From Callorhinus ursinus (lineage: Eukaryota > Chordata > Mammalia > Carnivora > Otariidae), in NCBI RefSeq assembly GCF_003265705.1, contig NW_020312848.1:53239642-53303641 (forward strand): 64,000 nt of DNA. Direction: 5' to 3'. Each line of letters starts with the position of its first letter. Position 1 is the first letter of the stretch. This document shows, in pieces, positions 36,321 to 47,290 of the stretch. The notes under the pieces were generated by a model that saw only the letters and a list, made by a program, of their open reading frames with translations, was not told where the DNA came from and searched no databases. The position numbers and the translations under genes were made by a program.

Positions 36321-36639
36321 AGAATTTCCACAAGCCTCACAAATATTATGGCAAATGAAATCATATTAAGACTAATACCTCCAGTTCCAGTATTTTTGAA
36401 CCCCTACTGCTTACATGACACTCTGTTTTGTAAAGCTGGGGTCTATGAATGGGCTTCAGTTTTCAGAAAATCCCCTGTAATTATCAGCAGTATTTAGGGC
36501 ATATTTTGTGCCTATGTGTACTCTTTCTAGGGAGACAGTCCATAGTTTCTAGACCGCCATTCTCAAAGGGAAATAATAAGGCTAAAAGTTTAAAAGTGAA
36601 GTGTTCTCTTATTATTTAAGTCTCCTTAAAAGATAATGG
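36321..36639. other. Unassigned DNA
   Basis: No feature recognised. Confidence 0.45.
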
Positions 36640-37490
36640 ACTGCTTAAAAAAATAACAATATTGTATGAGGTTTAGACCATGTGTAAAAATGAACTGCAT
36701 GGCAAAAGCACAGGACCAGGAGAAAAATGGAAGTATATAATTATGAGGCTCATATACTATATATGAAGAACTTGAAGTTACTCCCTGATTAAAGATGTTT
36801 ACTATAAATTCTAATGCAATAACCAAACAAAACAAAGACCACCAAAGGAGAAAAAATACAATCATAAAAAACACTCTGTAATCTAAAAGAAGAAAAGAGG
36901 AATAAACAATAGATGGGACAAAGAAAGCAAATAGCAAGATAATAAACTTAAAACCTGACCATATCAATATCCAGATAAAATGGAAATAACCTACTCACCC
37001 CAATTCAGTAACAGAAGCTGTTAGAGTGAGTAAAAAGGAAGACCCACCAATATCCTACCTATAAGAAATTTGCTTTAAATATAAAGACATAAATAGATTA
37101 AAAATAAAAGTGTAAGAAATGTTATACCATGTTAACATTAGTTTTAAAAAGAATTGCTATGTTAATATCAAAGTGATTTCAGAGCAAAATCTGGTAATGA
37201 GGATAAAGTTATTCCATAATGACAAAATGGCAGTTCATCAAGAGCACAAAACAATCCTAAACATTTATGCATTTAATACAGAGCTCCAAAATTTCTTGGG
37301 GCAGGGGAAACTGACAGAACAGCAAGGAGACATAGATAAATCACCATTAAGGACAGAGATTTAAAATAGATTCATAGTCATCAACAAAATATTAGCAAAT
37401 AAAATCCAGCAATGTATAAATATGCTAACATATTCCAATGAGATTTATTCCAGAAATGCATGGCTGGTTTAACCTTGCAAAAGCAAAAAG
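36640..37490 (+). mobile_element. Old L1 (L1M-type) ORF2 remains, sense
   Basis: A-rich sense L1: 'tgctttaaatataaagacat', 'atgttaatatcaaagtgatt', 'cacaaaacaatcctaaacat', 'ttatgcatttaatacagagc', then a jump to 'caacaaaatattagcaaata' and 'gatttattccagaaatgcat'. An internal deletion has removed the sequence normally between these two parts. No intact frame. Confidence 0.75.
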
Positions 37491-37664
37491 TCTTCTCTTA
37501 TCCTACACAGCCCAGTAGATAAATCTAAAGCTTTTCTTTCTCTGACCTAAAGAAATTTTTATACTATGGAATCAGAATTATTTTCCATCCTCCCCCTCAA
37601 CTCTTTGTTATTATGGACCAATTGTTCTAGGCATGGATATATGAGATATAACTTACTGTTGAAT
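37491..37664. other. Unassigned DNA
   Basis: No feature recognised. Confidence 0.4.
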
Positions 37665-37800
37665 GGTCACCTACTAGATACACTACTCACATTATTTTAT
37701 TTAATACTTACTGGAAAACTGAAAAGTAGATGACTGTTTTTTCACAGGAGGCAAAAATCAGGTCTAAGACATTAATGAACTTACTTTACCTGCATGTGAA
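37665..37800 (+). repeat. MIR-type SINE fragment
   Basis: 'cacctactagatacactact', 'attattttatttaatactta' and 'tttttcacaggaggcaaaaa' retain the MIR order; strongly diverged. Confidence 0.5.
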
Positions 37801-38487
37801 GGCAACAGAGCAAGGATATTTAATCCTTTACAATTTGTCAATCCATGATTTTCCATGTACTAGTAAACCTCTTATAACTTCCCAAATACATATTTTGAAT
37901 ATTTCTTTGCAATTTTACCTACAGTTCTGTCTGTTTGGAAATAATTTTTTCCCTTCTTCATCACCACTTTTATTCAACCTCCAAGATACAGCATATATCA
38001 GGAGAAACTGATATTCTCAGAAACTACTAGTAATCAGTGTAAACTGGGACACTTGCTGGATAATTTGAAAAAATGTAAAAGCTCAAATTGCATTTTTTCA
38101 TACCAAAAGATTCATATGTTTTAATTTATTCTAAGAAAAATGAATTAAACTAGTGTGTAAAGAACACACAGAAGAATTTTATAACATTACTATCTTATGC
38201 TTTCCAGCAACATGGAAATATAAAGATGTACTAGACAAAATAAAAAAAAAAAGTAAACCACAGCCAACCTTAAAAAAAAAAAAAAAAGGAAGGGGCAAAA
38301 TAAAAGAGAGGAAAATTGCCTGGTCTCAAAACTAAAGAATATTCTCAAAGCCATACCTAAGTAACTGACACCATGACAGGGCATAGGGGTATCAGACATG
38401 ACACAGCACCAGAGCAGTGGGGAATGAGTTACCTGCCCTTAGATGGGAATAGGAGAATACCTTTAAACCAGTGCAAGGAGAGTAGTT
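37801..38487. other. Unassigned DNA with A runs
   Basis: A-rich runs near 38240 and 38272-38287. No gene or named repeat. Confidence 0.45.
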
Positions 38488-38502
38488 AGAACCAAGTGTC
38501 CT

Positions 38503-38733
38503 GGGGCGCCTGGATGGCTCAGTTGGTTAAGTATCCAACTCTTGATTTCAGCTCAGGTCATGATCTCGGTGTGGTGAGATGGAGCTCTGTGTCGATCTCC
38601 ATGCTCATCAGGGAGTCTGCTTGAGATTCTCTCTCTCTCCTTCTGCCCTTACCCCCTCACCCACTTGCATGTGCTCACGTTCTCTCTCTCTGTCAAAATA
38701 AATAAATAAATCTTAAAAAAAAAAAAAAAGAAA
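38503..38733 (+). mobile_element. CAN/SINEC SINE, sense
   Basis: Head 'ggggcgcctggatggctcag', a long poly-pyrimidine part, and an 'aaataaataaataaatctt' plus A15 tail. Perfect 15-bp duplication AGAACCAAGTGTCCT at 38488-38502 and 38734-38748. Confidence 0.97.
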
Positions 38734-38748
38734 AGAACCAAGTGTCCT

Positions 38749-39318
38749 GCAAATACCATGTTAAGGGGCCCTGAAAACAACATCACAACAGCCAGAGAAA
38801 GTTGCAAAGTATCTTGCTGAGTCCTGAATTTTAAAATGATTGAAGAAATATATGAAAAATAAAAATTGTAATAAAGTAATAAGAGTATAGTAAAGGCTAG
38901 GAAAAGGAAAGAACAGGGAAATAATCATAAATAACCTAAGAGAACTTCTAAAAGTGAAAATAGTGTCAGTGATGTTAGAAACACAGTGGATGGGCTAAAC
39001 CAATTCATGATAAAATTTTAGCAATCTAAGGCTATACAAGGGCTTCTTAGATAACATGCATCTACCAAAAATACACAGCAAATTTAAGTTGGCAGTGGAC
39101 AATCTCCCGGGAAATATTAGTTACACACTTAATTAAGTTCATGATCAGGAATCACAAATATCTGGAAGCACCAATGCCATGAAGGATGGGGCAATAAAGC
39201 CAACAACCTGAAGAAACAGAATTAATAGAATAATTAGAATGAGACTTTTAAATAAGTAAAATTACTATCCTCAAAGAGGTATTATAATATAAAAAAGGAG
39301 CAGATAGTTAAAGAGAAG
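38749..39318. other. Unassigned A-rich DNA
   Basis: No element recognised with confidence; possibly old L1. Confidence 0.35.
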
Positions 39319-39329
39319 CTCCTTGATAT

Positions 39330-39527
39330 ATTTTTTAAAGATTTTATTTATTTATTTTGATAGAGAGAGAGAGAGCAAGAGAGGAAACACAAGCAGGGGG
39401 AGTGGGAGAGGGAGAAGCAGGCCTCCCGCCGAGCAGGGAGCCCGACACGGGGCTCGATCCCAGGACCCTGGGATCATGACCTGAGCCGAAGGCAGACGCT
39501 TAACGACTGAGCCACCCAGGCGCCCCA
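39330..39527 (-). mobile_element. CAN/SINEC SINE, antisense (young type)
   Basis: Tail 'aaagattttatttatttatt' first, then 'gggctcgatcccaggaccct' and the inverted head 'gagccacccaggcgcccc'. An 11-bp flank pair with one mismatch (39319-39329 and 39528-39538, sharing CTTGATAT) is the duplication. Minus-strand reading frame 39352-39561 is a shadow. Confidence 0.96.
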
Positions 39528-39789
39528 CTACTTGATATTTTAAAAAACAAATTAGAAGCAAATATTTTTGTATTTACATTTTATGTAAAATATTTTATAT
39601 TTAAGCAAATTATGCTTTACAAATAATAACGAATATTTTCCTGAACTGAAAAGCTGCCATACTTATTCTATTTTCTCTCTTTTATTTCCCTACTGCTTTT
39701 TTTAAGCCAATTTCAGCTTAGCAGATTAGGAAATGAAGAGGGGAAATCATGAGGATAGTAGGAGAAGTAATAGAAATGAACAAATCCAG
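39528..39789. other. Unassigned DNA
   Basis: No feature recognised. Confidence 0.4.
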
Positions 39790-39880
39790 CTGTCTTAGCT
39801 TTAGTGAGGAGAAAATTAAAACCAAGAGTGAATAATTTGTCCAAGGTCACATAGTCTTTTGTAGGGAGCAAGTGTTAGGA
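39790..39880 (+). repeat. MIR fragment (3' part)
   Basis: 'gaataatttgtccaaggtca' and 'catagtc' are the MIR core-to-3' words. Confidence 0.55.
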
Positions 39881-40889
39881 TTTTTTTAAAAAAAGGAAGA
39901 AAGAAAGAATAGTAGAGAACACCAATTAATCTCATTTTTCATTCTTCTCTCTACCATCCCAGACCAAATTTCCAAAACTATATGGGAATCATTTCTGTAA
40001 TTTTTAAGTTGGCTGAGTTTCACTTGGGGGGAGAGGTTGTGATTTCCAGTTAAAAAAGATGTTCTGATTTTTGTTAGGTGATGGTTAAAGTGGTTTCTTG
40101 GTTCTCACGTTTAAGTGCCATTTATTTACATTCAGCGATAAGTTCCCTATCACCACTCAGAATTTTTCCCAGTTCTAACCACATCTATTCTTCAGGGTCT
40201 TATGGCAACACCTTTGCAGGAGGTATAATGTTATACACAGAAAACCTGAAGCAGTAAAAACATCATCAGTGTTAAGCCTATCCATTAAGGACCTCTTTAA
40301 TTCTTACTTTGCTTTTTCTCTTTGACAGATATGATAAGAAATGATATATTCAACACCATATTCATAATGAAGGCCTATGGTTTGCAATCAGACACCAGAG
40401 CAAATCAGTTTATATTTGACAGCTTAGTGCCACCCCAGGGTCACAAATGATTATGAGGGTCAAAAGAAAGAGGCCAAAGCTATTTTCTAACTTACATCCA
40501 ATTCTTTTTCTTTGTAAGATACAGGTGTCATTCTTTTCAAATATTTGCACTTCATAACTTGTATGTAACACATATCTGCATGTAAAACCAAACAAAGATT
40601 CCTTATTTCGGTTTTGTTTAATAATTTCTTGGGTTCTAAAATGCCTGTGTTACCATTTCCGACAAATTATAGACATTATTTTTCACTATAGTTCCAAATA
40701 TATTTAGGAATGTGGGTTTTATTAAGCCCGGTCCATCATTTTTACTAGCTATTCAATAGAATCTTCAATTTCCAGCCCATCTAAGCCTGGGAAGTAACAA
40801 TGAGCAATGACAGGAGTAATTGTAGTAATGAAAGGGATTATTGGTCCTGAGCTTCTTTACAAAACCTCATAGTTCATATCACAGTCTTT
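39881..40889. other. Unassigned DNA
   Basis: No feature recognised. Confidence 0.4.
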
Positions 40890-41100
40890 TGAGACAGCAA
40901 ATCTGGGTCTTCCATTTGTATCCATGTGATCTTTACCAGCACTTTAATTTGTTAAGCCTAGGTTCCATAATTTGTGGAGTGGGCATATTGATAATAGTAT
41001 CTACTTCATAGTTGGTCTATAAGGATTAAGAAAATAATAATGTATATGTAATATGTAGCAAGGTTCCTGGCTCACAGAAGGAACTTTACAAAATTTAGAT
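40890..41100 (+). repeat. MIR-type SINE, nearly full length
   Basis: 'tccatgtgatctttaccagc', 'gttaagcctaggttccataa', 'gataatagtatctacttcat' and 'caaggttcctggctcacaga' follow MIR from the tRNA-related part to the 3' end. Confidence 0.75.
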
Positions 41101-42109
41101 GCTACATTATCACCATCATCATCACTGTAACTGCCCTATTCCCGAGGTGGTCCCTTCTAATAATAGGATTATGGAATGTTTAGATACCTTCTTCTTGGCA
41201 GCCATTATAAGCATTCTGCACAAATGTGTGCTCCTCTCTGTCTACTTCATAGCCTCATGGACTCAGCTATTTATTGCATGACCGTTGCTGATGACACTGG
41301 ACCTCATGACTTTGTCAATTGCCATAGTTGGAGCCTGCCAATGTCACTCAAGTTACTGTCCAGCTGCTGCCAACACCACTCACATTTATTTTGGCAGGTC
41401 TCCTCCACATCCTCACTAGTGGTGTTCTTCTCACTAAACTGCTTTCAGTTTACTATTCTTGCTCTCTTGGTTTTTAAACAATGTTACAGTCCTATTGGAG
41501 TCCGCCTTCCTCCTCCTCCCATAACAACGATAAATGAGAAAACGTCTTTGTAAGCACATTGCTCAGAATCTAGCAAAGGAGATGGACATATTAACAACTG
41601 GCTATTAAACAATGTGATAAATTTCATTTGCTATAATCTTACTTGCTTTTCTTTTCCCTCTTGCATGACGTTTATGTTTTTGTCTTTCCAGTTCTCCTGT
41701 CACAATCATAGGTCAAATCATAGGCTTAATTGTCTAATTTCTCTTCCTGTCTCTAGATTCTCCTTCCTCCTTTTCAGCCAACATGTCACTGTTGGATTAA
41801 TCTTTCCAATGGACTACTTTAATCAAGAGATCTTCTACCAATTGCTAAAGAAAAGGGGCCTTTGAGTAACAAGGAAATTGGACTCAAAAGTTTTTTTAAA
41901 GTAGGTATGATTAAACTCCCACTGGCATTTGAGAGAGTGCATTTCTTACCATCCTTCCCTTACCTATTTTTTTTTTGAAATTTACAAAAGCATTAAAGAA
42001 ATAGACTCCTCCATCTACTGAATGGTGCTCCACAGCTATCCTCCAGACCAGCTGGCTCATCAGGATGGACTGCTCAGTGACCAGCTGAAATGTAGGCTGG
42101 TGGGCAAAC
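41101..42109. other. Unassigned DNA with a 125-codon frame
   Basis: The plus-strand frame 41176-41553 (125 codons) has no motif I recognise and no splice context. It is probably chance. Confidence 0.35.
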
Positions 42110-42852
42110 TCTTCAAGTTACTGACTTACAGTTGAAATTAAAAGGTTTTTCTCTTTAGCAAGCCCCTTCCTCCAAACACAGAGCCCAAGATCTTCCTTTT
42201 TCCATTTGTGCTGCTTATTAAACTATTTTCTCTTGTCTCTAAACCCACTATTTTATGCTAGGCTTTGTGATGCTAGTGCTCAGATTCCACAAAGAACATT
42301 TCTACATTCTACCTTCATGGTGAAGGCTCTTGGGCTCTGCCAATAGAGGACACTAGAGGAATTCTGCTAGGTTACATCAGGAAAAAGAGGCTTCCTCTCT
42401 TGTTTTGCTTCTTATTCCTCTTGAGTGTTGTCCTAGCAGTGATCCTTCATCTGGACAGAAGGGATTTCTTCCTCTAGAAGCAGCTGAATCTGGTTTGTAG
42501 ATTTTTGCATACTTGCAAAACCAGATTCATCATGACCCCCCTCCGCCACCATGAGAAAACAATACCAGCAGTATGATACCTCTATGCTCATGGGTATGCT
42601 CTTCTGTAGTCTGAATCTCAACTCCATGGAACCCTTCTTCTAAATTTTAATGATTGAAACCACTTCCCTCCTTCCACTTTAGTAACTCATCCTGCAGTTG
42701 CTAACTCAGTGACACCCTAGAATTCCCTGTTAGCCTATAGATTATTTAGTTGATGAGTTTCTACTGAATTAGCAATTCTTTATATTAAATTTCTCTGTAC
42801 AAAAAAACTGGTGTATTTTTGTTGCCTGACTGGAGTCTGACTGATACACCAT
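42110..42852 (+). repeat. Old repeat ending CTGACTGATACA, unnamed
   Basis: Contains 'ctctgccaatagaggacact', a TATTAAA word near the end and the terminal phrase 'gagtctgactgatacacc', the same end layout as 43432-44275. An LTR or L1 3' origin is possible. Confidence 0.45.
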
Positions 42853-43431
42853 TAATTAGGCTATGAGTCTGATGATCCTTTTTGCCTCCTCCCAATTTCT
42901 CCAGAAAAATGTAGAGTTGAGTATACATCCAGACACATCACACCCATTCTGTTAAATGGTGGTGAGACTTAGGGAGACTACGTGTGTTTTATTGTCCCTC
43001 TGCCTGTAAATTTCACCAATGAACCTGCTTTACACCTAACACCATGTTTCATTTGTAAAGTTTGTCCCATCTGTGGCCTAACAAACAGAAGCAGGTACAG
43101 TATAGGAGTCATAGAAGATATCCAGAAAATGTTTAATGAATGAGTAAATTAAAATCCATTAGTTGTTTTAAGGAGAAAAATTAAGATGTTAAATTGCTTA
43201 GAAGTGTTTCAGATAAATAAAGCAAGTTTCTGTTGCTAATACCAGCTCCTTCTGAGAATCTTGATAAGATCAGTCCCCAATGAAGGGACACCTTCTAATA
43301 GGCTCTGCACATATAAGTCAATGTTTTAGGTTATCAAACTACCTTTTTCTCAGCTCCAAATGCACCCTTCTATACTCAAATACACTCTGCTTTTCTGCTC
43401 TTTTCCTCTTCTTTTTTTCTGCTTCAGGGTT
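42853..43431. other. Unassigned DNA
   Basis: No feature recognised. Confidence 0.4.
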
Positions 43432-44275
43432 GATACCAGTGCTAGCTCAGGTAATACCTTCTGAGTATTTTGATTCCCTGCTCTGCAAGTCCCTTCCTCC
43501 ATGTTTTTAGATTGGTAAACCTAGCCTCATTTCATTTTATTTGCAAACCACATTTCTTCTTTGCCAGCTGGCTCCCCGTTAGGTTCTTTCAACAGAGGGT
43601 ACTACAGAGAAACTAGAAGCCAGGATGACAGGAGAAGAAATTTTCTTATTACTGTTTGCTTGTCCCTATCCGCATCTCCACAACAAGAGTTCTTCACCCT
43701 GGTAGTGGCTGTTGGTTCTTGTGTCTCCCATAGTTCCTGAAATAGACTCATGTAATCCCTCCAAAATACTAGCATCAGTTGTCTGGCACTCTTCCTTAGA
43801 AGTCTGAATTCCAATTCCTTGGGCAACCTCCTTTACGATCTTAAGATACCAGCACCAGGGGCGCCTGGGTGGCTCAGTTGGTTAAGATACCAGCACCAGC
43901 TAGATGACCCTCCCTCTTCAGAGGTGTGAATTTTAGTTCTGTAGGATCTTTCCTCCATGTTCCTGAGGTACCATCACCAGCTAAATAACCCACCCAGCTC
44001 AAAATCCTGTTCCTACCTCTGCAAGTTACTTCCTCCAAGCTCCTGAGGTACCAACCCAGCCAGGCAGTATATCCTCAGCATTTTGAGTCCCAGCTCTTTG
44101 GGGTCCCTTCTCTAAGTTTTATGATTCTAATAACTCAACCTCTGTATAACCTCCATATTTCCCTTTGTATTTTCCATCCTCCAATCCTGATTAGTCAATG
44201 ATCTATATTAATATTTCTCTATTAAATGAATGATGCTAAATAATTTGTTTTTCCATCTGGATCCTGACTGATACA
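43432..44275 (+). repeat. Old repeat with 80-bp tandem units
   Basis: Degenerate units share a start like 'gataccagcaccagct', a middle like 'cccagctctgcaagtccctt' and an end like 'cctccatgttcctgag'. Starts at about 43763, 43843, 43965 and 44045 are 80 bp apart once a 41-bp insertion is removed; an isolated unit is at 43432. The segment ends at 'atcctgactgatacagcc', similar to the repeat at 42110-42852. Confidence 0.7.
43859..43881 (+). mobile_element. SINE head fragment (23 bp) with 18-bp duplication
   Basis: Only the first part of a CAN SINE (GGGCGCCTGGGTGGCTCAGT plus TGG) is present, between two identical 18-bp copies of TTAAGATACCAGCACCAG (43841-43858 and 43882-43899). The SINE body and tail are absent. 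Confidence 0.93.
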
Positions 44276-44349
44276 GCCACATTCTTGGTACCAAATAATG
44301 CCACCATTATTGCACAGTTAACTGGACAGAAGATGAATTCTGACCCCAA

Positions 44350-44564
44350 GAACTCAGGCCACAAAGCCAGATTGCCTGGCTCCATATCCCAAGTCTAACA
44401 CTTGCCAGCTGTGTCAAATTGAGCAAGTTACTTAAGCTCTCTGTGCTTTTCTTCGTTTATTTTAATAGGATAATAATAATACCTTCATGAAATTGTGAGA
44501 ATTAAATGAACTGATATATGTAAAATACTTAGAATAATGATTATCAGTAAGTATTAGTTATCAT
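44350..44564 (+). repeat. MIR-type SINE, nearly full length
   Basis: 'gattgcctggctccatatcc', 'tgtgtcaaattgagcaagtt', 'acttaagctctctgtgctt', 'ggataataataataccttca' and 'gaattaaatgaactgatata' follow MIR closely. The LTR at 44567 begins where it ends. Confidence 0.85.
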
Positions 44565-44566
44565 AT

Positions 44567-45106
44567 TGTAGGGGAAGAAAAATAATTTTCCTTCTACCCT
44601 TCTGTGTTCTTGGCTGAGAACCCCCTGTAATAAAGGATGGATTAACAGGAGAAAAATAGAAGTTTAATAACCTTATACCTCCTGTATACATGGGAGATAC
44701 CCAGGAAAACTGACTAACTCTCCCAAATGGTCCAACCTATCACCTTAAATACCATTTTCAGCTAAAGACAAAAGATGTTGGGGGGTGAGAGGGGAAGGCC
44801 AATTATGGGAAGTTACCAGGAAAGGCACAGTAAACAAGGGTAAAGTTATGTAGATTTAAGTTCTTACCTTCTCATTGAGAAGAGTGTCTAGAGATTTGGT
44901 CATGCTTTTCTTCCTGGTCCAGAGAGAGAGACTTCCCTACAGATGGATATTTCCCTTATCAATGTAAGTGTCTCTTACAAAAGGGTAACTTCTGCTTGAT
45001 TTTCTAAGCTTCTCTAGGGACTACTGCTTTTAAAAAATAACCAACTCAAAATAATTCTTAAGGCAAAGAGGCATATTTTGTGGTGATATATTCTGCTCCC
45101 CTTTCA
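44567..45106 (-). mobile_element. Putative solo LTR (ERV1-like), antisense
   Basis: Read on the minus strand it starts TGAAAGGGGAGCAG and ends 'ttcttcccctaca', a TG...CA frame of 540 bp. In that direction there is a 'gtatttaagg' TATA-like word near 44745, an ATTAAA polyadenylation signal at 44663-44668, and the U5-like word 'ggttctcagccaagaac'. No flanking proviral genes. A 13-bp word at its right edge is repeated 22 bp further on. Confidence 0.65.
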
Positions 45107-45389
45107 TATATTATTTTTTCCCTTTCATATATAATTAAAATATTCTTTGTAAAGAATAGAGTTATAGTAAACATCACTTAATGAATAACAGTGTATATAA
45201 AAGAAGGAGAATGAGAGAACAGGAGAAACAAAGGAGGTGAGCAAATACTGTAGTGAGTGTTTGGTATACAGATTGCCCTCAGACCACTAGACCTATAGCA
45301 TCCTGAATGAAAATGAAATCAGCTGCCCCCCATGTCTCCACATTTTCCTGTCCTATCTTCAAAAAACTTATAATCAATTATACTACAGC
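45107..45389. other. Unassigned DNA
   Basis: Starts with a local duplication of the LTR edge (about 45098-45133). Confidence 0.45.
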
Positions 45390-45700
45390 ATGCTACCTGC
45401 TAGAATAGAAAAATACAGAAATTTATAGGGTCACAGAAGAAAGGCTGGAGAATACTTCCTGGAGTTATGATGTAGACAGGGAAACTCAGTGAAGAAAGGG
45501 GGAAGAGCATATGCAAAGAGCTCGAGAGCACAGTATTTTAGATAAGTGAAAACAGTTATCCTGCACCACAGGATATGTGTGGGATGTGGGAGAAAATAAA
45601 GCTGGAGATGTAGACAGATGCCAGACTATCTAGAGTCATAGTTACAAGGCTAAGGAGATTGAAAACTGGGGAGTCCTCAATTTAGTCCCTTTCCCATTAT
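45390..45700 (+). repeat. Old mammalian repeat fragment, unnamed family
   Basis: 'agagcatatgcaaagagctc', 'ggatatgtgtgggatgtggg' and 'agctggagatgtagacagat' resemble the family at 29200-29530. Confidence 0.5.
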
Positions 45701-45764
45701 CAGGATAAGGTTGAGACATGTTTACATGTTTATCACGCTGTTTCATTTTCCTCCTGTGTACACA

Positions 45765-45853
45765 GGAAACTACATTTCCCAGCTCTCCCCTTTCGAGACA
45801 GATGTGACTATCTGGGTTCAGGCCAGTAGAATATAGGCAGAAGTGGTATATAC
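45765..45853 (+). repeat. Old interspersed repeat fragment
   Basis: 'aaactacatttcccagctct', 'cagatgtgactatctgggtt' and 'caggccagtagaatataggc' resemble the family at 35640-36120. The Tigger MITE is inserted at its right edge. Confidence 0.5.
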
Positions 45854-45855
45854 TA

Positions 45856-46180
45856 CAGGTGGCTCTTTGAAATCTGGGTTCTACTTATACATGGATTTTT
45901 TTCAATAAGTATATGTACAGTACTGTAAATGTATTTTCTCTTCCTTGTGATTTTTTTAGATAACATTTTCTTTTCTCTAGCTTACTTTATTGTAAGAATA
46001 TAATAATATATATATAATATACAAAATATGTGTTAATTAACTGTTTATATAATTGATAAGGATCCTGGTCAACAATAGGCTATTAGTAGTTAAGTTTTGG
46101 GGGAATCAAAAGTTATATGCAGATTTTGGGCTTCATAGGAATCAGTGCTCCTAACCCCTACATTGTTCAAAAGTTAATTG
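45856..46180 (+). mobile_element. Tigger-type MITE (second copy)
   Basis: Starts CAGGTGGCTCTTTGAAA after TA and ends 'attgttcaaaagttaattg'. The interior ('gtacagtactgtaaatgtat', 'ttttctctagcttactttat', 'atgtgttaattaactgttta', 'ggctattagtagttaagttt') matches the copy at 19636-19958. Confidence 0.85.
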
Positions 46181-46186
46181 TTCTTA

Positions 46187-46279
46187 GGGGTGCCTGGATG
46201 GCTCGGTCGTAAGCATCAGAGACCTGGGATCAAGCCCCACATCGGGCTCCCTGCTCAGCAGGAAGCCTGCTTCTCCTGA
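46187..46279 (+). mobile_element. CAN/SINEC SINE fragment
   Basis: Head 'ggggtgcctggatggctcgg' and body 'gatcaagccccacatcgggc', with a deletion between them and no 3' tail. It lies between the Tigger MITE and the proviral LTR, and may have been cut by the LTR boundary. Confidence 0.85.
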
Positions 46280-46606
46280 TAAGGAAAATCTGTGTCCTAA
46301 GATGGCCGACTGAGCCAGCGAGAGAGTCCCAGTCCTTGCGCTGGGGCTCTTCCAGGTTCTTCTCCCTGCTCTGCTTCCCACGCACACCAATCTGGGTTCT
46401 TCTCCCTGCCGTACTTCGCGCACTCGCCAAAGTGCCAAGTATGCAGAAGTAGAAGTGTATAAATTGTCCCCTTTGTGCTCGAGGCTCAGACCTTTAGAGA
46501 CCACTCTCCTCTGAGCCCGCCAGCATTAAATAAACCTCCTGTCCTCCAAGATCTCCAAGTGCCTCTTGGTTCTTCCATTAGGCAATCCAGTCCAGGTTCC
46601 GTAATA
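46280..46606 (+). mobile_element. 5' LTR of a class I endogenous retrovirus
   Basis: A TATA box (TATAAA, 46458-46463) is followed by a polyadenylation signal (ATTAAATAAA, 46525-46534) and ends just before a primer-binding site, the U3-R-U5 order of an LTR. The U3 region is short, so the left end is probably truncated near the SINE fragment. The terminal CA is not clear. Confidence 0.8.
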
Positions 46607-46608
46607 TT

Positions 46609-46626
46609 TGGTTCCCTGACCAGGAA
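46609..46626 (+). promoter_or_regulatory. Retroviral primer-binding site, tRNA-Glu type
   Basis: TGGTTCCCTGACCAGGAA matches the reverse complement of the 3' end of tRNA-Glu at 17 of 18 positions and sits directly after the LTR. tRNA-Glu priming is known in the HERV-E group of class I elements. Confidence 0.85.
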
Positions 46627-47290
46627 ACCCAACTGCGCTGGCCCATTGTTGCCACTGGTTTGGGGGCAACAGTGGGGCAGTGACAGAAGGAGGGATCATA
46701 ACGGAGAAGGCACGCCCTGCCTAATTTTTGGCAGTCTCCCACCCAGGTCGCCTCAGGCCAGCCCCGCTCTGCTGTTCCCACCGGACTTGAGGAGACTTGG
46801 CAGGTGAGGACCTGGTCCTGACGTCAGATTCTGGTAAGACCTGGGGCCCCAGGACCCAGACAGGCCCACCCCCATTGGGGTGGAAGGGGAGGCTGATCAC
46901 CTCCCAGAGACCTCTTAGAGGTCTCACAGGTAGGGATTCCCAGGGAGGTACTGTAATAACTTCTGGAATGTGAATATGTGAGTGAATGTGCCGTCCAACC
47001 TGGCTTGCTCAAGCGGACTAATTCTGTGGCTCCATGGGTGTGCACCCTTAAGGTCCCCAGAAGCCTACGGAGTCTGAGTGGGCCTGTCTGCCATTCCGTG
47101 GTGAACAGCATACGGTCTATGGTGGCATCGGAATAGTTTCCAATCCTAAGTCACAACGCTGAGGCAGCTACGGCGAAGCCTCACCTAAGCTCCTTCAGGA
47201 CACGGCCAGACGGGCATCTGATTGGTCTCCTCATCTCAGAAGGTACCCCCCCTTGTCTGTCTCTGTGCCACTGCACACGAAGACATCACC
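46627..47290 (+). other. Proviral leader region
   Basis: GC-richer untranslated leader between the primer-binding site and the gag scrap. A CAGGTGAGG splice-donor-like word at about 46800 is in the expected place. Frames here overlap on both strands and have no recognised product. Confidence 0.6.

Noticed and set aside
41176..41553. 125-codon frame that could be an exon
   Set aside because: No recognised domain, no convincing splice sites, and an unrelated second frame overlaps it.
46475..47111. Overlapping GC-rich frames of 60-110 codons on both strands
   Set aside because: They fall in the proviral LTR and leader. GC-rich DNA has fewer stops, and no known retroviral protein is in these frames.
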